A program made the translations under genes and the position numbers. Shown here in pieces: positions 1 through 7,008 of a DNA stretch of 10,667 bases; within the stretch, counting starts at the first letter, position 1; each line of letters opens with the position of its first letter. The stretch is from CAZPAH01 sp964584495 (GTDB taxonomy: Bacteria > Krumholzibacteriota > Krumholzibacteriia > Krumholzibacteriales > Krumholzibacteriaceae). The stretch covers positions 1-10,667 of the forward strand of contig CAZPAH010000096.1 of assembly GCA_964584495.1 (NCBI GenBank), given 5' to 3'. Under the pieces are notes generated by a model. That model was not told the DNA's origin, did no database searches, and was given only the letters and a program-made list of their open reading frames with translations.

Positions 1-420
1 CCGAGCGATGAGATGAAGGATCACCTCGCTGTCCATGGTGGACCTGAATATCGATCCCTCCTCTTCCATCTCCTTCCTCAACTCGACGGCATTGACCAGA
101 TTTCCGTTATGCGCCACCGCGATCTTCCCGATCTTGCAGTCGACCATGAACGGCTGCGTATTCACCGCCCTTGAAAGTCCGGTCGTTGAATACCTGTTAT
201 GTCCAATAGCGATATGGCCTTTGAGACAATCGATAATATCGGCGCTGAAGACCTTCGAAACGAGCCCCATGGCATTGTGCTCTATCATGTTCCGGCCGTT
301 CGAGACGATTATGCCGCTGCTCTCCTGGCCCCTGTGCTGCAGGGAGTAGAGACCGAGGTACGCCATCTGGGCGGCCTCCTCCGTCCCATGTACCGCGAAT
401 ACGGCGCATTCCTCTTTCAA
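1..420 (-). CDS. purF: Amidophosphoribosyltransferase PurF, N-terminal part (runs off window start)
   Basis: PurF catalyses the first committed step of purine synthesis in the cytoplasm, making 5-phosphoribosylamine from PRPP and glutamine. The 140 codons present cover most of the N-terminal Ntn-type glutaminase domain. Visible motifs are Cys5 in KEECAVF (the expected N-terminal nucleophile after removal of a 4-residue propeptide), HRGQESSGI (about 29-37), GHNRYSTTG (73-81), HNGNL (104-108) and STMDSEVILHLI (127-138). The phosphoribosyltransferase domain lies beyond position 1. The start is the TTG at 420-418. It overlaps the upstream gene's TGA as TTGA, has an AGAAGGAG Shine-Dalgarno just upstream, and an in-frame stop lies a few codons further up, so no ATG is available. 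The overlap implies coupling to the PurS-like gene. The propeptide form suggests the Bacillus-like class of PurF rather than the Met-Cys form of E. coli. Confidence 0.96.
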   Translation of the reverse strand, partial: MKEECAVFAVHGTEEAAQMAYLGLYSLQHRGQESSGIIVSNGRNMIEHNAMGLVSKVFSADIIDCLKGHIAIGHNRYSTTGLSRAVNTQPFMVDCKIGKIAVAHNGNLVNAVELRKEMEEEGSIFRSTMDSEVILHLIAR

Positions 421-1067
421 GAGACAGACTCCTTCTCACCGTGCAGCTCTACCATGCCCAGGATCTCGTACCGCTGGTAATGTGGATTCAAGAGCAATCC
501 TTCCCTTCTAGAACGTGTGACCGCCATCTCCTCGACTTTTTCGGCGGCCTCTTCGCGGGTTTCCGCTTCGACTACGAGCCGCCAAACCTCGCCGGAGCTC
601 ATCCCCGAGATCTCGACCTTCTCGAGCCTCGAATCGAGCCTCGCCAGGAATCCCTGCTCCTTCCCCCCGCTCTGCTCCCTGACAAGGAGATCGCAGGCGA
701 AAATACTCCGACCGGCAGAACGATTCGATTTTTCGACATACCCGGGGTAATCCCTTCGAAGATCGAGATCTCCGCGGGAGATCCCGCCTTTGTCCAAATC
801 TTTCCCTCCGTCCGGATCCCAGGCCTTCAGAAAATATGTATGCTTGTTCTGGTTCGTAAAAGCGCTATCCAGCCGTATAACCCTGTCGATCTCCTCGATT
901 ATCTCTTCTTTCGAGTCGCTTTCGGCATCCATCCCCCAATAGGAGTAACGGACGATGCCGCGAAGCGCCCCTGCGAAATCGAGTTTTTCCGTCAGGGTCA
1001 TCCATGCCGTCTGCGCCACCAGGTCAACGACCTTCAGCCTTACCCAAAGCTCGACCCGTGATTTCAT
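417..1067 (-). CDS. purS: PurS-like protein with two apparent PurS modules (FGAM synthase accessory subunit)
   Basis: This 216-residue protein lies between purQ and purF, where a PurS subunit is expected. Ordinary PurS has about 80-85 residues and bridges PurQ and PurL in FGAM synthase. Two PurS-like stretches can be read. Residues 3-80 start RVELWVRLKVVDLVAQTA, continue to LDFAGALRGIVRYSYWGMDA and end in a helix plus HTYFL. Residues about 119-203 start SIFACDLLVRE, continue through KVEISGMSSGEVWRLVVEAE and a helix TREEAAEKVEEM, and end LLLNPHYQRYEIL, close to the usual PurS C-terminal pattern (LLANP-x-x-x-x-Y-x-hydrophobic). A charged, Gly/Asp-rich linker (about 81-118) joins them. The ATG at 1067 overlaps the purQ stop as ATGA, and the end overlaps the purF start, so it is coupled on both sides. 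The second module is the clearer match. The first is more divergent, and the assignment rests on reading pattern and context, not on a search. Confidence 0.82.
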   Translation of the reverse strand: MKSRVELWVRLKVVDLVAQTAWMTLTEKLDFAGALRGIVRYSYWGMDAESDSKEEIIEEIDRVIRLDSAFTNQNKHTYFLKAWDPDGGKDLDKGGISRGDLDLRRDYPGYVEKSNRSAGRSIFACDLLVREQSGGKEQGFLARLDSRLEKVEISGMSSGEVWRLVVEAETREEAAEKVEEMAVTRSRREGLLLNPHYQRYEILGMVELHGEKESVS

Positions 1068-1975
1068 CCGTCCGCCCCCTTCCGGCCTTTCCCGGAACGG
1101 CCTCCGGCTTCACCGCTTTTCACCTTCCTGCCCGGGACTGCCTCTTCCTCCTCTTCGGGGCCGGTGCCTATGGAGCGGAAGAAGCGTCTTCCCGGTCCTT
1201 CCACCTCCATCATTTCCGCCCGTCCCGAGGCGGATCTCCTCTTTCTTCCCCAGGCTCCCCCGAGATCCTCGGGAACCTGCCTCAACCAGTTCGCCCTTTC
1301 GGGATGAGGCATCATCGCAAGAACATTCCCCTCGGGATTGCAGATACCGGCGATATTGTCCACGGAACCGTTGGGGTTGACGGGGAACGCTTGGTCGATC
1401 TTTCCGCTCGATGTGCAATATCGCAACGCTGCCTGCCCGTTAGCGATGATCCTGTCGATGAGATCCTTGTCGTCGGTGACAAACCTTCCCTCTGCATGGG
1501 CCATGGGAATCGGGATTACCTCATTCTTACCGAACAAACCCGTCCAGATACAGTTGGTATCCTCATTTCTAAGAAAAATCCAGTCGCAGTAATAGCCTTC
1601 CCTGTCGGCCATCACATTGGGAGCCAGCGCCAGGTCGACCTTCTCCCAATGTATCCCCGGGATGAAACCGGATTCGACGAGAACCTGCGCCCCGTTGCAC
1701 AGTCCAAGTACCGGCCTGCCGGCGGCGGCGAGCCTGCTTAGCTTGTCCAATATATGATCCTTCGCGGCGACGGCACCCGCTCTTATCCTGTCCTGGTAGG
1801 AAAAACCACCGGGAAGAATTACGGCTGCGCTATCCTCAAGCAGCTCCGGATCCTCGTTCCATCTGAACAGCTCTGCGTCGATGCCGGTCGATCTCACCGC
1901 TGCCGCCGTCTCGTACTCGCAGTTGACTCCCGGAAACTGGATAACCGCCACTTTCCCCTTGAAGGAAACAGACAC
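1064..1975 (-). CDS. purQ: FGAM synthase glutaminase subunit PurQ, with C-terminal extension
   Basis: PurQ is the class I glutamine amidotransferase that supplies ammonia to PurL for converting FGAR to FGAM. The triad is visible: Cys93 in LGLCNGAQVL, with His224 and Glu226 in MMPHPERA. Other family signatures are VIQFPGVNCEYET (11-23), LPGGFSYQDRIRAGAVAA (54-71) and PMAHAEGRF (157-165). Length is 303 residues against about 215-235 for typical stand-alone PurQ. The extra part follows the MPHPER motif: a basic/acidic stretch 230-262, then RRFFRSI (263-269), which resembles the usual last helix, then a low-complexity tail with a run of five Glu and a Gly/Lys/Arg-rich end. The start is GTG at 1975-1973, directly abutting the purL TAA. 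An AAAGGAG Shine-Dalgarno lies 5 nt upstream, inside the end of purL. The stop overlaps the next start as ATGA. Confidence 0.97.
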   Translation of the reverse strand: MSVSFKGKVAVIQFPGVNCEYETAAAVRSTGIDAELFRWNEDPELLEDSAAVILPGGFSYQDRIRAGAVAAKDHILDKLSRLAAAGRPVLGLCNGAQVLVESGFIPGIHWEKVDLALAPNVMADREGYYCDWIFLRNEDTNCIWTGLFGKNEVIPIPMAHAEGRFVTDDKDLIDRIIANGQAALRYCTSSGKIDQAFPVNPNGSVDNIAGICNPEGNVLAMMPHPERANWLRQVPEDLGGAWGRKRRSASGRAEMMEVEGPGRRFFRSIGTGPEEEEEAVPGRKVKSGEAGGRSGKGRKGADG

Positions 1976-4351
1976 TTATTCTCCTTTCCCCGTACCGAAG
2001 ATTCCGGCGCACCCCGTCATGAAAGGTCCACGCAGCTCGTCGAGCTCCCAGACTGCTATCCTTTCGTTCCCCGATACTATCTCGAGGTTCCGGTGCTGCG
2101 CAACATGCCCCAGCTTGGTCAGCGTCACCCTATTCCTTGCGCACACTGCCAGGACCTCCCTCTCGATCCCCGGGGGCAACTCTATTATGAATCCGCCCGT
2201 CTCGGAGAAGAGGATCTTCTCGACCGGGAGACCCAGATGATCGAATTCACCGACGTCTAGGGTGAATCCCAGCTCGCCCTTCCCCCCGCCCCCCAGCGCC
2301 ATCTCCGCCAGAGCGGTTAGCAGTCCACCCTGCCCGGTGTCATGGCAGGACATTATCCAACCGAGGGAATGCATCTCGATGGCGGTTCTGATCTGATTTC
2401 TCTCACGCACGAAATTCGCTTCCGGCACGTTAGCCCCGAGCGTCCGGTAGATAACCCTGTAGTATTCGCTGCCTCCAAGCTCATCCTCAATATCACCGAT
2501 GAGAAAGACGGCGTTACCTTCTTCCTTGAACTGTATCGATCTGCATCTGGAGTAATCTTCCACCACTCCGACGCATGCGATAACGGGCGAGGGCGGTATC
2601 GCCTTGCCGCTCTCACCCTGGTTGTAGAAGCTCACGTTACCCGACACGACCGGCAGAGGTTGACCCTCGTGAGACAGCAGGCCTATCCCCCTGCAGGCAT
2701 CGCCTATTCCCCTGACCCCTTCGACGAACTCCCAGAACACCTCTTGGACCTCTGGATTCCCATAGTTGAGGCAGTCGGTGATCGTCGATGGAACCGCTCC
2801 AACAGCGGCTACGTTTCTCGCCGCCTCGCATACGGCCAGAGCGCCTCCCCTGTAAGGATCTATCGATCCGTAACGCGGATTTCCGTCAACCGAGACCGCC
2901 AATCCCACCTTTCTGCCGGGTAGAGGCGAGATAACGCCGGCATCCGCTTCCCCGGGCCTTAGAACCGCCCTCCCCTGAACCTCCGAATCGTAATGCCTGA
3001 AGACGTGGTTCTTGGAGGCGATATTCGGCGAGGACAGCAATTTCAGAAAATCATCCCTCAGGGATCGGCCTTCCATCCACTCCGGCTCCTCGAAGAGGCG
3101 CCTGCGTGGGACCGAACCCCTGTCGTAAGAGATCCCGGTGGTGATAACTTCAACGGGGGCCTCGCAGACGATTTCCCCTTCCGATTCGATACTGTAGGTC
3201 TTTTGGTTGGTAACCCGTCCGATCACGAAAGCGCCCGCCCCATGGTAGATATGAGGGAGCTCGAAGTCTTCGTTATATATCCTCAGTATATCCTCGACCA
3301 GCTCATCCGGCACGGCCAGCGAGTAACGCTCCTGCGTCTCCGAGCATGAGACGACCGCCGGCGGGTATTTGCCGGAAGCGGTATTGACCTTGTCGAGATC
3401 TATCTTTACGCCGAATCCCCCCGAATCGGCCAGCTCCGACGTGACGCAGGCGATCCCCCCCGCCCCGAGATCCTTGAAGCCGATCGGCAACCCCCTCTCC
3501 TCGGCCAGATCGAGGACCTTGCGGTTGGCCACCGTAAGGACTCTCTTCAGAAAAGGATCGGGAACCTGCACGGCCCCCCTGTTCGCTTCCTCCTCGCCTG
3601 CGAGATCTTCTGACGCGAAGGCCGCTCCGCCGAATCCCGAATCGTCGGTAGGCTTTCCAACGAGGATTATGCTGTAAGGCTTATCCGCCGCTTCCTCGGG
3701 AACCCTGCTTCTCAGTATCCTCGATTCCCTGACGGTGCCGACTGCGACAACGTTCACCAGGCAGTTCTCATCGTACCCCTCGTCGAAGACTATATCCCCC
3801 CCGAGGTTCGGCACACCCAGGGCGTTGCCGTACTGCGCGATTCCATCCACGACGCCCCTTGCTATGGCGATCGACTGCCTCCCGTCCTTCCCTTCCGGAT
3901 CCCCGAAACGAAGTGGATCCAGAACGCCCACAACATCTGCACCCATGCAGTAAACGTCCCTCACTATACCTCCGATGCCGGTTGCGGCCCCCTCCACCGG
4001 AAGCACCTGGGAAGGATGATTGTGGCTCTCATGGGCTATAACAACGCAGTGGAAGTCGCCGTCATCGGCAGGGGCATAGCGAATAATACCTGCGTCCTCG
4101 CCCGGTCCCATTACTACATTGGGAGCCTTTGTGGGAAGGTACTCCGCGAGAATCTTCCTGCTGCTCTTGTAGCTGCAGTGCTCGCTCCACATCGTATTGA
4201 AGATCGTCAGCTCGACTATGGTCGGATCCCTGCCCAGAAGCTCGGCTATCCTTCGCGCTTCGGAAACGGTAAGGTTCAGACCGTTATCCTTGAGAATGGC
4301 GGCCACCTGAACGTCATTTTCCCCGGATATCCTGATCGTTCCTTTTAACAA
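1976..4351 (-). CDS. purL: FGAM synthase large catalytic subunit PurL (small-type)
   Basis: PurL is the ATP-dependent synthetase subunit that turns FGAR plus ammonia (from PurQ) into FGAM. The 791 residues fit the small, multi-subunit PurL class (about 730-800), not the roughly 1300-residue fused form. Motifs in order are TMWSEHCSYKSSRKIL (53-68), GPGEDAGIIRY (82-92), AHESHNHPSQVLPVEGAATG (106-125), GVPNLGGDIVFDEGY (179-193), TDDSGFGGAAFAS (about 235-247), then in the C-terminal repeat SCHDTGQGGLLTALAEMALG and ILFSETGGFIIELP. No glutaminase domain is fused, consistent with the separate purQ next door. The start is TTG at 4351-4349, overlapping the purB stop region. A GGAAAGGA Shine-Dalgarno in the end of purB lies about 8 nt upstream. 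No in-frame ATG exists near the expected N-terminus. A GTG 16 codons further in is possible but has no ribosome site. Confidence 0.98.
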   Translation of the reverse strand: MLKGTIRISGENDVQVAAILKDNGLNLTVSEARRIAELLGRDPTIVELTIFNTMWSEHCSYKSSRKILAEYLPTKAPNVVMGPGEDAGIIRYAPADDGDFHCVVIAHESHNHPSQVLPVEGAATGIGGIVRDVYCMGADVVGVLDPLRFGDPEGKDGRQSIAIARGVVDGIAQYGNALGVPNLGGDIVFDEGYDENCLVNVVAVGTVRESRILRSRVPEEAADKPYSIILVGKPTDDSGFGGAAFASEDLAGEEEANRGAVQVPDPFLKRVLTVANRKVLDLAEERGLPIGFKDLGAGGIACVTSELADSGGFGVKIDLDKVNTASGKYPPAVVSCSETQERYSLAVPDELVEDILRIYNEDFELPHIYHGAGAFVIGRVTNQKTYSIESEGEIVCEAPVEVITTGISYDRGSVPRRRLFEEPEWMEGRSLRDDFLKLLSSPNIASKNHVFRHYDSEVQGRAVLRPGEADAGVISPLPGRKVGLAVSVDGNPRYGSIDPYRGGALAVCEAARNVAAVGAVPSTITDCLNYGNPEVQEVFWEFVEGVRGIGDACRGIGLLSHEGQPLPVVSGNVSFYNQGESGKAIPPSPVIACVGVVEDYSRCRSIQFKEEGNAVFLIGDIEDELGGSEYYRVIYRTLGANVPEANFVRERNQIRTAIEMHSLGWIMSCHDTGQGGLLTALAEMALGGGGKGELGFTLDVGEFDHLGLPVEKILFSETGGFIIELPPGIEREVLAVCARNRVTLTKLGHVAQHRNLEIVSGNERIAVWELDELRGPFMTGCAGIFGTGKGE

Positions 4352-5673
4352 CCGGCTTTTCCTTTCCCGGGTCTGCCCCTTTTCGAGAGGACCCTGCTGA
4401 AGATGAAATCCACCTTATCGAGATGCGTTCTCAGATCGAACGCCTTCTCGAGTTCTTCCGGCGAGCAGACGCCGGTGAAACGCGGATCGGCGGCGAGCGT
4501 CTCCCGGAAACTTTCGGTCGACTTCATGCTCTTCATCGCCGCTCCCTGCACAACGGCATATGCCTTTTCCCTCGAAAGCCCCTTGCGCACGAGAAGCAGA
4601 AGGAGATGCTGCGAAAACACCAATCCTCCCGTTTTCTCGAGGTTGCGAAGCATCGCTTTCCTGTCGACCCTGAGGTTCTCGATCACCCACGTGAATTTCT
4701 CGAGCATATAGGCCAGGATCATTGTCGAATCGGGAATTATCACCCTCTCCACCGAGGAGTGGCTGATATCCCTCTCGTGCCACAGGGCTACATTCTCCAT
4801 AGCGGCCAGCGAATTGCCCCTGAGCAATCTCGCCATCCCGGATATCCTCTCGGTGAGTATGGGGTTTCTCTTATGCGGCATCGCGCTGGAACCCTTCTGG
4901 CCCTTGGTGAACGGCTCCTCTACCTCTCCCACATCGGTCCTCTGCAGCCCCCGGATCTCGGTAGCCATCTTCTCGAGCGAAGAGCCCGCCACCGCAAGAG
5001 TCGTCATGTAGGCCGCGTGCCTGTCCCTCTGAATGATCTGTGTCGTAACGGGAGCCGCTTTCAGTCCGAGCTCTTGCATGACGTAACGCTCGACCCTCTG
5101 GTCGGTGTGGGACATCGTTCCGACCGCTCCGGTGATCTGTCCCACGGATATCTCGGCGACGGCCTTTTCCAGACGGGAAATGTTTCGTTCCGTTTCCGCG
5201 TACCAGACGAGCAGCTTCAGGCCGAAAGTGACCGGTTCGGCATGTATACCGTGCGTCCTCCCTACCATCGGCGTATCGCGGTACCTGAGCGCCTGTCTTT
5301 TCAGAACGGTCCTGAGTTTCTTGATTTTCTTGATGATAATCATTCCGGCGGCCTTCATCTGGCACGCGAGGGCGGTATCGAGGAGATCCGAGCTGGTCAT
5401 TCCGAGGTGGAGATACCTCCCGGGCTCGCCTATATGCTCGCTCATGCTGGTCAGGAAAGCTATGACGTCGTGGCGGGTCTTCTTCTCGATCAAATTGATG
5501 CGCTTTATATCGTATCCGGCACGTTTCCTGATCTCTCTCGCCGCCTTCACCGGTATCAGCCCGTTTTTCGCCATGCCCTCGCAGTAGAGAACCTCTATCT
5601 CGCGCCAGAGGTCGAACCTGTACTCGTCGGACCAGATTCTCGATATCTCGGGAAGTGAATAACGCGGGATCAA
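4345..5673 (-). CDS. purB: Adenylosuccinate lyase PurB
   Basis: PurB is a homotetrameric lyase of the fumarase/aspartase superfamily. It removes fumarate from SAICAR (giving AICAR) and from adenylosuccinate (giving AMP). The signature loop GSSAMPHKRNP is at residues 261-271. His68 in TRHDVIAF, GMTSSDLLDT (91-100) and GRTHGIHAEPVTFG (138-151) are the other expected active-site segments. The chosen start is TTG at 5673-5671, giving 442 residues beginning MIPRYSLPEISRIWSDEYRF, the normal family N-terminus. An AAGGAGGT Shine-Dalgarno lies 5 nt upstream. A longer reading to 5733 would add 20 Pro/Arg-rich residues across that ribosome site and is rejected. The last residues (KRGRPGKGKAGC) are a basic tail. 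The gene is 77 nt after htrA and overlaps the purL start, so it heads the tightly packed purine block. Confidence 0.97.
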   Translation of the reverse strand: MIPRYSLPEISRIWSDEYRFDLWREIEVLYCEGMAKNGLIPVKAAREIRKRAGYDIKRINLIEKKTRHDVIAFLTSMSEHIGEPGRYLHLGMTSSDLLDTALACQMKAAGMIIIKKIKKLRTVLKRQALRYRDTPMVGRTHGIHAEPVTFGLKLLVWYAETERNISRLEKAVAEISVGQITGAVGTMSHTDQRVERYVMQELGLKAAPVTTQIIQRDRHAAYMTTLAVAGSSLEKMATEIRGLQRTDVGEVEEPFTKGQKGSSAMPHKRNPILTERISGMARLLRGNSLAAMENVALWHERDISHSSVERVIIPDSTMILAYMLEKFTWVIENLRVDRKAMLRNLEKTGGLVFSQHLLLLLVRKGLSREKAYAVVQGAAMKSMKSTESFRETLAADPRFTGVCSPEELEKAFDLRTHLDKVDFIFSRVLSKRGRPGKGKAGC

Positions 5674-5678
5674 AGGGT

Positions 5679-5686
5679 ACCTCCTT
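5679..5686 (-). promoter_or_regulatory. Strong Shine-Dalgarno fixing the purB TTG start
   Basis: On the minus strand AAGGAGGT is followed by a 5-nt spacer (ACCCT) and TTG. This is near the full complement of the 16S rRNA 3' end. It decides the TTG at 5673 as the start over an upstream in-frame start at 5733. Confidence 0.85.
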
Positions 5687-5704
5687 CTATTATAAATTCC
5701 ATAA

Positions 5705-5731
5705 GCCGCCCTTCCGGCCGGCTCCGGCGGC
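5705..5731 (-). other. GC-rich inverted repeat in the htrA-purB gap
   Basis: A 6-bp stem, GCCGCC (5726-5731 on the minus strand) with GGCGGC (5705-5710), encloses a 15-nt loop that itself contains the palindrome CCGGCCGG. It sits about 20 nt upstream of the purB ribosome site. It has no U-run after it, so it is not a typical intrinsic terminator. An attenuator, RNA-processing site or mRNA stabiliser are all possible, as is chance in GC-rich DNA. Confidence 0.3.
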
Positions 5732-5750
5732 ATAGGTCACGGTCTCGGGT

Positions 5751-6944
5751 CTATGTGCTGTCAGCCTTTTCCACCAGCCTGAGTTTGACCGAGATCGTGC
5801 TCCCGTTCCTCCACAGGACCATATCGAGATCGTCGCCTACCTGCATTCCAAATATCGCCCTGGCCGCCTGCGCGGAATCCCTTATCGTCAGACCGTTCAT
5901 CTCGACGATGACGTCTCCGACCCTTATGCCCGCTTTCTCCCCGGGGCCCCCCTCCTCTATCTGCATCACTATCAGCCCGGTGTTGAAAGGAACGCCGAAC
6001 TCCTGCTTTAACTCCGGGGTGAGCTCCGTGATCATCAGTCCGGTCCATACATTCCTGAAACGGCCGTACTTCCGTATTTCATCCAGAACCATCCTGGCCG
6101 TGTTGGAAGGAATCGCGAATCCCATCCCGATGTTGCTGCTCGTGCCCGAGTAAATAACGAACGTGTTGATCCCGATGATCTCGCCGTTCGCGGCCACCAG
6201 CGGCCCTCCGCTGTTTCCGGGGTTTATCACCGCATCGGTCTGTATCATGTTCTTGAATATCTGCAGCGCGTCGCTTCCTAGCTTCACGTCCCTGTGAAGG
6301 GCGCTGATAACACCGGCGGTTACCGTAGGCTGGTTGTCGTTGAAAAGGTAGGTAAAAGGCGATCCGATCGCGATAACCGGCTCGCCGATCTCCAGCCTGT
6401 CGGAATCTCCAAGGGGCATGTAAGGAAGCCTGTGTCCCTCTATCTTCAAAAGAGCGAGGTCGAATTGCGGGGTCGAACCGACGAGTGAAGCGGCCACCTC
6501 GGTGCTGTCCGTAAGGGTCACGAATATCTCGTCGGCCGATCGTATGACATGCTCGTTGGTGACTATATATCCATCCGGGTCGACAATGACCCCTGACCCG
6601 AAACTCGGGTATTTTTGGGTGCGGGTTCTAGGCATCCTGCTGCCATGCTGCTGGAACCATTCGTTGCTTATCCTCGACCATGCATAAACCACCTGCGTCC
6701 GGTAGGCGGTTATCGAGACAACAGCGGGACTAACCCTCCGGCGGGCCGCCACCAGCGCGCTGCCTCCGCCCAAGTCCTCCCGGGCCGCGGCGATCTCCCG
6801 GGACGGCTCCGGCATGAATGAGCCGCTGTTCCTCAGGTTCTTCAGCAGTAGGACGGTAATCAGCAGCAGGGCGATTGAAAGACCGAACAAAACACCCATT
6901 ATCCATGGAAACAGCCTGCTCCATCTCGATTCGAACGTCTTCAA
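5751..6944 (-). CDS. DegS-like HtrA family serine protease, membrane-anchored, one PDZ domain
   Basis: This is a trypsin-like S1C protease of the HtrA/Deg family, probably acting in the periplasm on misfolded or regulatory substrates. An N-terminal transmembrane helix (about 13-34, WIMGVLFGLSIALLLITVLL) follows a short basic start, giving an N-in anchor. The protease domain spans about 70-290. Its triad reads His132 (TNEHVI), Asp162 (FDLALLKI) and Ser245 (NPGNSGGPLV), all intact. A single PDZ domain covers about 300-393 (GLIVMQIEEGGPGEKAGIR, then GDVIVEMNG). One PDZ plus an anchor matches DegS layout rather than two-PDZ DegP. The start is TTG at 6944. An in-frame stop lies three codons upstream, and GAGGAG is 10 nt away. 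An alternative ATG at residue 16 would cut into the helix. The 64-nt gap from the transaldolase gene holds two copies of CGGGTCCG 18 bp apart (6976-6983, 6994-7001). Why it sits ahead of purine genes is unclear. Confidence 0.95.
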   Translation of the reverse strand: MKTFESRWSRLFPWIMGVLFGLSIALLLITVLLLKNLRNSGSFMPEPSREIAAAREDLGGGSALVAARRRVSPAVVSITAYRTQVVYAWSRISNEWFQQHGSRMPRTRTQKYPSFGSGVIVDPDGYIVTNEHVIRSADEIFVTLTDSTEVAASLVGSTPQFDLALLKIEGHRLPYMPLGDSDRLEIGEPVIAIGSPFTYLFNDNQPTVTAGVISALHRDVKLGSDALQIFKNMIQTDAVINPGNSGGPLVAANGEIIGINTFVIYSGTSSNIGMGFAIPSNTARMVLDEIRKYGRFRNVWTGLMITELTPELKQEFGVPFNTGLIVMQIEEGGPGEKAGIRVGDVIVEMNGLTIRDSAQAARAIFGMQVGDDLDMVLWRNGSTISVKLRLVEKADST

Positions 6945-7008
6945 TCTCCTTCAACTCCTCCGCTCTATGATCCTCCGGACCCGGGATGGGATTCGGACCC
7001 GCCTTCCG

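Noticed and set aside
1004..1741. 245-codon frame on the plus strand opposite purQ
   Set aside because: It is antisense to purQ, with Pro/Arg/Ser-rich composition and no recognisable motifs.
4423..5658. 411-codon frame on the plus strand opposite purB
   Set aside because: It is antisense to a clear purB and shows no domain of its own. Such long antisense frames are a by-product of GC-rich codon use.
5689..5694. TATAAT on the minus strand just before purB, as a purB promoter
   Set aside because: Transcription would start inside the purB Shine-Dalgarno, and the base positions 17 bp upstream (CCGGAA) do not resemble a -35 box.
5674..5733. N-terminal 20-residue extension of PurB
   Set aside because: It reads through a near-perfect Shine-Dalgarno and adds Pro/Arg-rich residues absent from the family. 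The TTG at 5673 gives the standard N-terminus.
6976..7001. tRNA T-arm-like sequence (GGGTCCGAATCCC on the minus strand)
   Set aside because: The flanking bases do not extend the stem to five pairs and no acceptor, D or anticodon arms can be built around it.
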